From contig NZ_JAKNQQ010000004.1 in assembly GCF_022662475.1 (NCBI RefSeq), positions 310,001-374,000 on the forward strand: 64,000 bases of DNA, given 5' to 3'. Numbering within the stretch: position 1 is the stretch's first letter; every line of letters starts with the position of its first letter. Source of the DNA: Sphingomonas sp. TREG-RG-20F-R18-01. Its GTDB lineage: Bacteria; Pseudomonadota; Alphaproteobacteria; Sphingomonadales; Sphingomonadaceae. The position numbers were made by a program, and so were the translations under genes. This document shows positions 25,297 to 32,762 of the stretch, in pieces. The notes below the pieces were generated by a model that was not told where the DNA came from, made no database searches, and worked only from the letters and a program-made list of their open reading frames with translations.

Positions 25297-26922
25297 ATGG
25301 CAACGATCCTGGCGGGCGACGTAGGACCGAGCTTGCCCGACGCCGTGCCGGAGCCCAGCCGCCGCGACATCCAGCTGATCATCACCGCTTCGTCGCTGGG
25401 TACGATTTTCGAATGGTATGACTTTTTCATCTACGGGACGCTCGCCGCCTCGGGGATCATCGGCCGGACCTTCTTCCCCGCGCAGAGCGAGTTGCTCCAG
25501 ACGCTCTATGCCTGGGCAGGGTTTGCGGTCGGCTTCGGTTTCCGGCCACTGGGTGCGATCCTGTTCGGGTTTCTCGGCGATCGTCTGGGCCGTAAATACA
25601 CGTTTCTGGTCACGATCGCGATGATGGGCCTGGCAACGGCGGCGGTCGGCATGGTGCCTTCCGCCGCCGCGATCGGTCTGGCCGCGCCGTTTATCGTCAT
25701 CGGCCTGCGAATCCTCCAGGGGCTTGCGCTCGGCGGCGAATATGGCGGCGCGGCGATTTATGTCGCGGAGCATTCGCCACCCGGCAAGAGTGGCTATTAC
25801 ACCAGTTTCATCCAGGCGAGCGTCGCCGGCGGGTTCATCCTCAGTCTGGTGGTGGTGCTGCTGACCAAGGGTGTCCTTGGCACCGCGGCCTGGACCGCCT
25901 GGGGTTGGCGGGTGCCGTTCGTCTTCTCGCTGCTGCTGCTGGCGGTATCGGTGTTCATGCGGCTCAAGCTGTCGGAAAGCCCGGTGTTCCGGCAGATGAA
26001 GGCCGCCGGAACGACGGCCCGCAACCCGTTCCTCGAAAGCTTCACCTATCCGGGCAATCTCAAGCGGCTGCTCGTCGCCTTGTTCGGGATCGCGGCCGGG
26101 CTGACGGTGATCTGGTACACGGCGATGTTCACCGTGCTGTCGTTCCTCGAGGGGCCGATGCGGGTCGACGAGACGACCGCGCAACTGATCGTCGGCGTCG
26201 GTGCGCTCGCTGGGCTCGGGTTCTTCGTCTTGTTCGGCCGATTGTCGGATCGCTATGGCCGCAAGACCCCGATCATTGTGGGCTATGCGCTGACCTTGAT
26301 GCTGCTCTTCCCGATCTTCTGGGTCATGGGCAGTGCGGCCAACCCCGAGCTCGCCAATGCCGCCAAGCGCGCGCCGGTCGTCGTCTCGGGGCCTGCCTGT
26401 GCGTACAACCCGTTCGCCGCCAAGCAGGCGGACGCCTGCGGGCAGTTGCTAGACACCCTTTCAAAGAAGGGCGTGCCGTACAAGAAGGCGCATACGCCGG
26501 TCACGCTTGTCATCATCGGGGGATCCCCGGTCGACGACATGAGTACCTCCGGGCTCGACGCCGCTTTGACCAAGGCCGGCTATAATCTCGACCGCGTCGT
26601 ACCGCGGCCGGGCAGCATCGCGCTGATCCTGGTCGCGATCCTGGCGCTCAGCGCGCTTTCCGGGATCACCTATGGTCCGGTCGCGGCGTTGCTGGCGGAG
26701 ATGTTCCCACCGCGGATCCGGTATAGCTCGATGTGGATTCCCTATCATGTCGGTACCGGCTATTTTGGCGGTTTCCTGCCCTTCATCAGCCAGTTCATCG
26801 TCGCACGCACGGGCAACCCCTATGCCGGGCTGTGGTATACCTTCGCCGTCGTGGCGATGGCACTGGTGGTGACGACGCTCTGGCTGGAAGACATCCGCCC
26901 CGCCCGATCGAAGGCGGGCTAG
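25297..26922 (+). CDS. MFS transporter, metabolite:H+ symporter (MHS) type
   Basis: A 541-residue major facilitator with the MHS hallmarks: TASSLGTIFEWYDFFIYGTL in the first helix, GFRPLGAILFGFLGDRLGRK with the motif-A loop, and LQGLALGGEYGGAAIYVAEH. MHS members import citrate, proline, shikimate or other organic acids by proton symport. It is about 100 residues longer than usual: a hydrophilic insert of roughly residues 345-440, with two Cys (PACAYNP, ADACGQL), lies between two helices of the second half. The alr gene starts 33 bases after it. Substrate is unknown. Confidence 0.88.
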   Translation: MATILAGDVGPSLPDAVPEPSRRDIQLIITASSLGTIFEWYDFFIYGTLAASGIIGRTFFPAQSELLQTLYAWAGFAVGFGFRPLGAILFGFLGDRLGRKYTFLVTIAMMGLATAAVGMVPSAAAIGLAAPFIVIGLRILQGLALGGEYGGAAIYVAEHSPPGKSGYYTSFIQASVAGGFILSLVVVLLTKGVLGTAAWTAWGWRVPFVFSLLLLAVSVFMRLKLSESPVFRQMKAAGTTARNPFLESFTYPGNLKRLLVALFGIAAGLTVIWYTAMFTVLSFLEGPMRVDETTAQLIVGVGALAGLGFFVLFGRLSDRYGRKTPIIVGYALTLMLLFPIFWVMGSAANPELANAAKRAPVVVSGPACAYNPFAAKQADACGQLLDTLSKKGVPYKKAHTPVTLVIIGGSPVDDMSTSGLDAALTKAGYNLDRVVPRPGSIALILVAILALSALSGITYGPVAALLAEMFPPRIRYSSMWIPYHVGTGYFGGFLPFISQFIVARTGNPYAGLWYTFAVVAMALVVTTLWLEDIRPARSKAG

Positions 26923-26955
26923 CCGAATGCGGCTGGGCGCGTTACCCGCGCTTGC

Positions 26956-27996
26956 ATGATTGCCCCGCTCCGCCTTTCGCTCGATACCGCTGCCCTTGTC
27001 GCCAATTGGCGCGCGCTGGATCGATTGAGCGGGACCGCGGCGTGCGGCGCGGCGGTCAAGGCCGACGGGTATGGGCTTGGCGCCCGGGGCGTGGTCGAGC
27101 GCCTGGCGACGGCGGGGTGCCGGGACTTTTTCGTGGCGAACTGGGGGGAGGCAGCTGCCCTGGCCGATGTGGCGACCGACCGCTCGATCGCCATCTCCGT
27201 TCTGCACGGGGTTCGTCAGGACGATATGGCATTTGCGCTGCACGCGAACGCGCGGCCCGTGCTGAGTACCGTGGAGCAGGTCCGGCGCTGGCGCAATGCG
27301 GGGGGCGGGCGATGCGACGTGATGGTCGATACCGGCATGAACCGGCTGGGAATCTCCCCAGACGACGTCGCACAAGGCCTTCTGGACGGCCTGGGCATCG
27401 ACACGCTGCTGAGCCATCTCGCCTGTGCGGACGAGGACGTTCCGGCGAATGCGCGGCAGCGCGACCGGCTGAACGGGCTGCGTGGCGCGACAACGGCGAA
27501 GCGGCTCAGCCTCGCCAATTCCGCCGCGATCGCGCTGGGGCCAGACTATGCGTTCGATCTGACCCGGCCCGGCCTCGCGCTCTATGGCGGCGTCCCGCGC
27601 GCCGCGCTGGCGGATGTCGTTCGGCAGGTCGCCACCCCGCAGGCGCAGATCCTGCAGCGTCGGACGCTTCGGGCAGGGGACTCGATCGGCTACAATGCGC
27701 TCTACACCGCCAGCGTGCCGGTCGAGGTGGCGATCCTCAACATCGGCTATGCGGACGGCTATTGGCGCGGCTTTACCAACACGGGGCAGGCACGGGCGGG
27801 CGATGCGGTACTGCCGGTGCTGGGGCGCGTATCGATGGATCTGACCGCGATATCGGTCGATGCCTTCCCGACCCTTGACGAAGGCGACTGGGTCACGCTC
27901 GATTTCGCCTTGCCGCGCGCGGCAGCGGCGTCGGGCATGTCGCAATATGAATTGCTGACCGGGCTCGGCCAGCGGTTCGATCGCATCTGGCAGTAA
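26956..27996 (+). CDS. alr: Alanine racemase
   Basis: A 346-residue PLP enzyme that makes D-alanine for peptidoglycan. The Schiff-base Lys is Lys35 in AAVKADGYGLGA, and the second catalytic Tyr is in SIGYNALYTA; VDTGMNRLGI and LTRPGLALYGG are other family blocks. It is full length for the compact alphaproteobacterial form. It follows the MHS transporter on the same strand and is closed by a GC-rich hairpin at 27999-28021. Confidence 0.94.
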   Translation: MIAPLRLSLDTAALVANWRALDRLSGTAACGAAVKADGYGLGARGVVERLATAGCRDFFVANWGEAAALADVATDRSIAISVLHGVRQDDMAFALHANARPVLSTVEQVRRWRNAGGGRCDVMVDTGMNRLGISPDDVAQGLLDGLGIDTLLSHLACADEDVPANARQRDRLNGLRGATTAKRLSLANSAAIALGPDYAFDLTRPGLALYGGVPRAALADVVRQVATPQAQILQRRTLRAGDSIGYNALYTASVPVEVAILNIGYADGYWRGFTNTGQARAGDAVLPVLGRVSMDLTAISVDAFPTLDEGDWVTLDFALPRAAAASGMSQYELLTGLGQRFDRIWQ

Positions 27997-27998
27997 AA

Positions 27999-28021
27999 GG
28001 GCGCCCCCCGCAGGAGCGCCC
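27999..28021 (+). terminator. Hairpin terminator after alr
   Basis: GGGCGC at 27999-28004 pairs with GCGCCC at 28016-28021 around an 11-base loop, two bases after the alr stop codon (TAA, 27994-27996). There is no strong T run, so it may need Rho or act as an mRNA-stabilising end. Confidence 0.55.
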
Positions 28022-28107
28022 AATCCGTCGTTGCACGCGCCGGCGTAGTCCTCGCGGGGCAGCAGACACCCAAGACGCAGCGTGACAATCCGGCCCGATC
28101 GAAGCCG

Positions 28108-29280
28108 CTACCGCTCGATGCAGAGCGCGATCCCCATGCCGCCACCGATGCACAAGGTGGCGAGACCCTTGCGCGAATCGCGCTTGGCCATCTCGTAGAG
28201 CAGGGTCGTCAGCACGCGTGCCCCCGATGCGCCGATCGGATGGCCGATGGCGATGGCGCCGCCGTTGACGTTGACTCGTTCCGCATCCCAGCCAAGTTCC
28301 TTGCCGACCGAAAGCGCCTGCGCCGCAAAGGCTTCGTTCGCCTCGATCAGGTCGAGATCGGCCATCGTCCACCCCGCCTTCTCCAGCGCGCGACGGGTCG
28401 CGGGGACCGGCCCGATCCCCATGATCGACGGATCGACCCCGGCCGATGCCCAGCTCGCGATCCGCCCCAGGATCGGCGACCCGCGGCGCTCGGCTTCCGT
28501 CCGCGTCATCAGAACGAGCGCGGCGGCGCCATCGTTGAGACCGGATGCGTTCGCGGCGGTGACCGTTCCATCCTTCTTGAACGCAGGACGTACCCCGGCC
28601 ACGCTCTCGAGCGTCACGCCGGACCGGATATACTCGTCGTCCGCCACGATCGTGTCGCCCTTGCGCGCCTTGATCGTCACCGGTGCGATTTCGTCGCGAA
28701 ACCGGCCGGCGGCGCGGGCGACTTCCGCCAGGTTTTGCGATCGGACCGAAAACGCGTCCTGGTCTCCGCGCGTGATCTGATATTGCTCGGCCAGGTTTTC
28801 AGCCGTGATCCCCATGTGATAGCCGTTGAAGACATCGGTCAGCCCGTCCTTCACCATCGTGTCGATCAGGCTCAGGTCACCCATCTTCTGCCCCCCGCGC
28901 AGGGACTGGGCATGGGCGCTCATCGACATGGATTCCTGCCCGCCCGCGACCATGATCGTCGCGTCGCCGCAGGCGATCGACTGCGCCGCCAGTGCGACCG
29001 CGCGCAGACCCGAACCGCAGACCTGATTGACGCCCCAAGCCGGAACTTCCTTCGGGATACCGGCCGCCATCGCCGCTTGCCGCGCGGGGTTCTGCCCCTG
29101 TGCCGCGGTGAGGACCTGCCCGAGGATCACCTCGGACACGTCTTCGCCCGCGACACCTGCCTGCGCCAGCGCGGCCTCGATCGCGATGCGTCCGAGCTCG
29201 TGCGCGGGCGTTGCCGCGAAGGCGCCGAGGAAGCTGCCCACGGGTGTGCGCTTTGCGGCGGTGATGACGATGTCCTGCAT
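28108..29280 (-). CDS. phaA: Acetyl-CoA C-acetyltransferase (thiolase)
   Basis: A 390-residue biosynthetic-type thiolase. The acyl-accepting Cys is in [14 protein letters not shown] near residue 88, and the C-terminal catalytic parts are [27 protein letters not shown] and CIGGGMGIA with the second Cys. It condenses two acetyl-CoA to acetoacetyl-CoA or the reverse. The neighbouring PhaC-like gene upstream on the same strand and the divergent PhaR gene suggest a role in polyhydroxyalkanoate metabolism, although degradation of beta-ketoacyl-CoA is equally possible. phaB (reductase) is not next to it. Confidence 0.92.
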   Translation of the reverse strand: MQDIVITAAKRTPVGSFLGAFAATPAHELGRIAIEAALAQAGVAGEDVSEVILGQVLTAAQGQNPARQAAMAAGIPKEVPAWGVNQVCGSGLRAVALAAQSIACGDATIMVAGGQESMSMSAHAQSLRGGQKMGDLSLIDTMVKDGLTDVFNGYHMGITAENLAEQYQITRGDQDAFSVRSQNLAEVARAAGRFRDEIAPVTIKARKGDTIVADDEYIRSGVTLESVAGVRPAFKKDGTVTAANASGLNDGAAALVLMTRTEAERRGSPILGRIASWASAGVDPSIMGIGPVPATRRALEKAGWTMADLDLIEANEAFAAQALSVGKELGWDAERVNVNGGAIAIGHPIGASGARVLTTLLYEMAKRDSRKGLATLCIGGGMGIALCIER

Positions 29281-29339
29281 GGCGGGCTCCTGGATAAAAC
29301 TGGGATCGCGGTGAAACGCTGCTCGAAGCGACAGACCCG

Positions 29340-30440
29340 CTATTTAGGGCTCGGGACCGCGTTTAGCCAGTCCGACAGCGGCTGCCACAGCTGCGCGCGC
29401 GCGCCGCTACCGACGATCATGCCGACGTGTCCTGCCCCGATGTCGCGCCGATCGGGGAGATCCGCCGCGGTCGCTGCCGGGACGATCCGATCGTTGCGGG
29501 AGACGAAGTCGATCGCCGGGAAGGGCAGTGCCTGCGGCGCGATCGCGGTGCCGGCGACGTGCCAGCGCCCGGAACCCGGAAGGTCGCGTGCGACGAACTC
29601 CTCGAACAGCTGGCGGCCCGCGGCGAACGACAGAGCGGCACCGGCATTAGCCCAGTCCTCCATCGCGACAAACTGGCGGAATGCCGGTGTATCGGCCGCG
29701 GTGCGCGAGAAGCTTTCGTATTTGGCAATGGTTCGCGCCGGATCGAGTTTCCAGAAGCCACTCTGCAACACTTCCATAGGGACCAGTCCCATGCGCGCGC
29801 ACGACGGTTCGGCGGCGGTCCAGAGCCGGGCGACATCCGCGCGCGCCGCTTCGCCCAGTCCGGCGAAATGCCAGGGCGCGGCGATCAGCGCGAGCCCGGC
29901 GACGCGCGCGCATTGCGCCGCAGCGAGTGCCATCGTCCCGCCCAGACAATAGCCGACCAGAATCGGCGGCTCGGGAAACTTTGCGATCAGTGGGAGCAGG
30001 ATACGCTCGACATGCTGGCTGATATCAAGCGCCTGGCCCGGATCGGGCGTGCCCCAATCGAGCAGGAACGGCCGGTGCCCCTCCGCCGCCAGCCAGCGCA
30101 GCAGCGACCGTTCGGGCAACAGGTCGAGGATATGCGCCGGGTTGATCAGGGAGGGCACGAACAACACCGCGCGGCCGGTCGAGCCCACCGGCGCATACTC
30201 CCGGACGCGGGCGTTACCCTTGCGATAGCGCACAGGCGCAGGCTTTGGCGGTAGACCGCGCGGGGCATCCTGATAGGCGCGCAAACCGGCAAGCGCCGCA
30301 GACCGTCGGTCCGGCGCGGTTGCGGTCTCGGCGTGCAGCATGTCCAGAAACAGCGGGAGCGGCCGCGGACCGCGTGGCATCGCCGCAAAGCGCCCGTGTT
30401 GCAGCGCGGTAACGAATGGTGGTAGGGTCGCGAAGACCAT
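29340..30440 (-). CDS. PhaC-like alpha/beta hydrolase (short polyhydroxyalkanoate synthase homologue)
   Basis: A protein of about 366 residues with the PHA-synthase elbow: [15 protein letters not shown] puts a Cys at the nucleophile position as in PhaC. Later SRNDRIVP and GHVGMIVGS supply candidate Asp and His. [20 protein letters not shown] and [13 protein letters not shown] also echo PhaC (LLDWG). It lacks the about 200-residue N-terminal PhaC_N domain of class I enzymes, so it may be a class III-like synthase, an acyl-CoA thioesterase or a depolymerase. The start is uncertain: ATG at 30440 leaves 19 bases to the divergent phaR, ATG at 30380 leaves 79. The thiolase gene follows 59 bases downstream. 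Confidence 0.75.
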   Translation of the reverse strand: MVFATLPPFVTALQHGRFAAMPRGPRPLPLFLDMLHAETATAPDRRSAALAGLRAYQDAPRGLPPKPAPVRYRKGNARVREYAPVGSTGRAVLFVPSLINPAHILDLLPERSLLRWLAAEGHRPFLLDWGTPDPGQALDISQHVERILLPLIAKFPEPPILVGYCLGGTMALAAAQCARVAGLALIAAPWHFAGLGEAARADVARLWTAAEPSCARMGLVPMEVLQSGFWKLDPARTIAKYESFSRTAADTPAFRQFVAMEDWANAGAALSFAAGRQLFEEFVARDLPGSGRWHVAGTAIAPQALPFPAIDFVSRNDRIVPAATAADLPDRRDIGAGHVGMIVGSGARAQLWQPLSDWLNAVPSPK

Positions 30441-30459
30441 CAGGCGGGAGCCCTTCTCC

Positions 30460-31029
30460 ATGAAGAAGACCATTCCGGGCGACGGCCCGGTGACGATCAA
30501 GAAATATGCGAATCGCCGCCTCTATAATACCGAGACTTCGTCTTACATCACGCTGGAACACCTTGCGGCGATGACTCGGGAAGGCCGCGATTTCAAGGTC
30601 ATCGATGCGAAGTCCGAAGAGGATATCACGCACAACATCCTGACCCAGATCATCATGGAAGAGGAGCAGCGCGGCCAGACCATGTTGCCGGTGCCGTTTT
30701 TGCGGCAGCTGATCGCGATGTACGGGGATTCCATGCAGGCGATGGTGCCGGGGTATCTGGAAGCGTCGATGGACAGCTTCCGCCGCAACCAGCAGCAGTT
30801 CAAGACCGCGGTGGAGGGGGCTTTCGCCAACTCGCCGTTCGCCGAACTGGCCAAGCAGAATATGGCCATGTTCGAAGTGGCCACCGCCGCGTTCAAGCCC
30901 GGCGGGACGCCCGTAATGCCGGGCATGCCGGGAGCCTCGGCTGCAACCGTTTCAAAAGACGAAGAAATTGCTGCGTTGAAAGCCGAGCTCGGCCGGCTGA
31001 ACGAAAAGGTCGAAAAACTCGGTAGCTGA
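30460..31029 (+). CDS. phaR: Polyhydroxyalkanoate synthesis repressor PhaR
   Basis: A 189-residue regulator. The N-terminal DNA-binding part reads VTIKKYANRRLYNTETSSYI, then TLEHLAAMTREGRDFKVIDA, and the middle has DITHNILTQIIMEEEQRG, both typical of PhaR. The C-terminus is helical and ends in a leucine-rich coiled coil (EIAALKAELGRLNEKVEKLG). PhaR binds PHA granules and represses phasin and PHA genes when polymer is absent. Start MKKTIPG at 30460 is preferred. It is divergent from the PhaC-like/thiolase pair, which is probably its target. Confidence 0.93.
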   Translation: MKKTIPGDGPVTIKKYANRRLYNTETSSYITLEHLAAMTREGRDFKVIDAKSEEDITHNILTQIIMEEEQRGQTMLPVPFLRQLIAMYGDSMQAMVPGYLEASMDSFRRNQQQFKTAVEGAFANSPFAELAKQNMAMFEVATAAFKPGGTPVMPGMPGASAATVSKDEEIAALKAELGRLNEKVEKLGS

Positions 31030-31040
31030 TCGTCTGTTTC

Positions 31041-31214
31041 ATGTGGTGGGCAGGGATGGCGGGTGCGCTGGCGGTGGCGGTCCTTGCAGGCGTCGCCGAC
31101 TGGCGGCGCTCCCGCCGCGACGATCTCGATCGGGTCGGATGGTTCGACTGGCGAACGGTCCAGATGACGGCACTGCTCGGCGCCGCATTGTGCGTCATTG
31201 CTGCGCAGCATTGA
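31041..31214 (+). CDS. Small two-helix membrane protein
   Basis: A 57-residue frame starting 11 bases after phaR. Two hydrophobic stretches, MAGALAVAVLAGVADW and MTALLGAALCVIAAQ, flank a basic, Arg-rich loop (RRSRRDDLDRVGWFDWRT), giving a helical hairpin with a cytoplasmic loop. The tight spacing to phaR and the clear topology make it a real gene. I do not know a function; the position suggests co-transcription with phaR. Confidence 0.68.
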   Translation: MWWAGMAGALAVAVLAGVADWRRSRRDDLDRVGWFDWRTVQMTALLGAALCVIAAQH

Positions 31215-31247
31215 GGTCGTGGTCACGCCCCGTCTAGCGGCGCAGCA

Positions 31248-31802
31248 CTACCCGTCCTGCCCAGCGCCGAGCGGTTTTGCTGCGCGGCGGTAAAGCTGGA
31301 AACAGGCGGACGCGCCGGCAATCGCACCGTCGATCCACGCGGGACCGCGAACCGCGCCGCGCGCATCGATCGCGGCGAGCAGCGTGCGCCATTCGCCCTT
31401 GGCATGGCGCGCCGATAGGAAGGCGACCGGTGCATCCCGGTCGGCACGACTGACGAGCACAGCGCCACCCAGCCGCGATCCCTCCAGCACATAGAGCACG
31501 CCCCAGCGCCAGCCCTCGTCGGCCGAATCCTCGAACGCGAGCGGCGCGGGCATGGCGCATCCCAGCTTGTCGAGATCATCGGCCAGCAACGGCGCGCGCG
31601 GCCGCCATGTCGGAAGGGTCTCATCGTCGTGGAGAACCGCCTCGGCAGCCCGCGTCGCCCGCGCATGCGCCAGCAGGAAAGCCGTGTAATCGCGCCGGTC
31701 GCTCAGATCGAAGCTGCTGTACTCGGTGTCGGTCAGATCATGGAATGGGCGCGTCGCGGCGCGCAGGCGAACTACCGCGCTGGTCATTAAGTGGGACTGC
31801 AT
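31248..31802 (-). CDS. bphO: Biliverdin-producing heme oxygenase (BphO)
   Basis: A 184-residue heme oxygenase-fold protein. VVRLRAATRPFHDLTD carries the proximal His near residue 20, and the distal-helix glycine-containing region is VLEGSRLGGAVL, which fits the bacterial HemO/BphO group. It opens heme to biliverdin IXalpha, the chromophore of the bacteriophytochrome encoded at 32763. The ATG at 31802 is favoured over 31787 because GAGAAG lies nine bases upstream. The AraC gene diverges from it, 15 bases away by the longest reading. Confidence 0.83.
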   Translation of the reverse strand: MQSHLMTSAVVRLRAATRPFHDLTDTEYSSFDLSDRRDYTAFLLAHARATRAAEAVLHDDETLPTWRPRAPLLADDLDKLGCAMPAPLAFEDSADEGWRWGVLYVLEGSRLGGAVLVSRADRDAPVAFLSARHAKGEWRTLLAAIDARGAVRGPAWIDGAIAGASACFQLYRRAAKPLGAGQDG

Positions 31803-31817
31803 CGGGGTTCGCTTCTC

Positions 31818-32759
31818 ATGGGTTCCATCGCTGCGACGAATACCATACAAAGCACAAATGCATCGAATCGCAAGAAACAATCGGTTGAGATAGTGCAGGT
31901 TCCAGCGGATCTCAGTCTGGCTTTCGCGACGGGTGCGGTCGTGCCGCGATCGTTGCATCAATGGCGCGGCTTTTCCGCAGAGCATGTCGTGACGGGTACG
32001 CAACCATATTCGTTTCAGCGTAGCGGCGAAACACAGTATCTGGCGTTGCACGACATGATTTTGGATGATGGTGAAATCGCCATCGACGGCATGGCGACCA
32101 ATTACACGCGCGACTGGCGCCGATCGGTCAGCTTCATCCCCAAGGGGCGTTCGGCGCAGGGATGGGTGACCCCGGCCTCGCGGAAGAATGCCTTTACCGC
32201 CCTGTACTTCGAACCCGCCCTGATCAGCGAAGAGCTTGAGCGCCGCTATACGGTGACGAACCCTGCACCGTTTCTGTTCGTCAGGCCTCCGCCGTTGCAG
32301 GCGGCGCTCACGCGACTGGAGACCTTGCTGCTGGCGCCAAACGTCGATGAGATGCTGGCGGAAAGCGTGTGTCTGGTAGCGGCGCTCGAGGTGTTCGGCA
32401 TCCAGTCCGACCCGGTCGGCGTGGGGTTGTCCGAACGGCATCTCAAGCTGGTCGACGCCTTCGTGGCGGATCATCTGGCGGACGGGATCAGCGTATCCGA
32501 CCTGGCGGTGCTGTGCGGGCTGAGCCGGTTCCATTTCACCCGGGCGTTCAAGACGGCGACCGGGACGACACCTTATGCCTATGTCACGACCAAACGGATC
32601 GATCGGGCGCGCGAGTTGCTGGCCGAATCCGGGCTTGGCATCGAGCACATATCCGGGGGGGTCGGTTTTCCGACGAGCGCACAGTTCCGGCGCGCGTTCC
32701 GCGCCCGGGTTGGTTGTTCCGCCCTGGAATATCGCCGCCTGAGACGGAGAATCTGCTAA
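31818..32759 (+). CDS. AraC family transcriptional regulator
   Basis: The C-terminal domain has the two helix-turn-helix motifs of the AraC family: GISVSDLAVLCGLSRFHFTR, then AFKTATGTTPYAYV, and later HISGGVGFPTSAQFRRAFRA. The N-terminal 200 residues form an unrecognised sensor domain. From 31818 the protein has 313 residues, but its first 25 (rich in Thr, Asn, Ser) are encoded by AT-rich, promoter-like DNA; a GTG at 31893 is a credible alternative and would leave a 90-base divergent promoter. It lies 3 bases before bphP, so it is co-transcribed with the photoreceptor. Confidence 0.88.
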   Translation: MGSIAATNTIQSTNASNRKKQSVEIVQVPADLSLAFATGAVVPRSLHQWRGFSAEHVVTGTQPYSFQRSGETQYLALHDMILDDGEIAIDGMATNYTRDWRRSVSFIPKGRSAQGWVTPASRKNAFTALYFEPALISEELERRYTVTNPAPFLFVRPPPLQAALTRLETLLLAPNVDEMLAESVCLVAALEVFGIQSDPVGVGLSERHLKLVDAFVADHLADGISVSDLAVLCGLSRFHFTRAFKTATGTTPYAYVTTKRIDRARELLAESGLGIEHISGGVGFPTSAQFRRAFRARVGCSALEYRRLRRRIC

Positions 32760-32762
32760 ACC

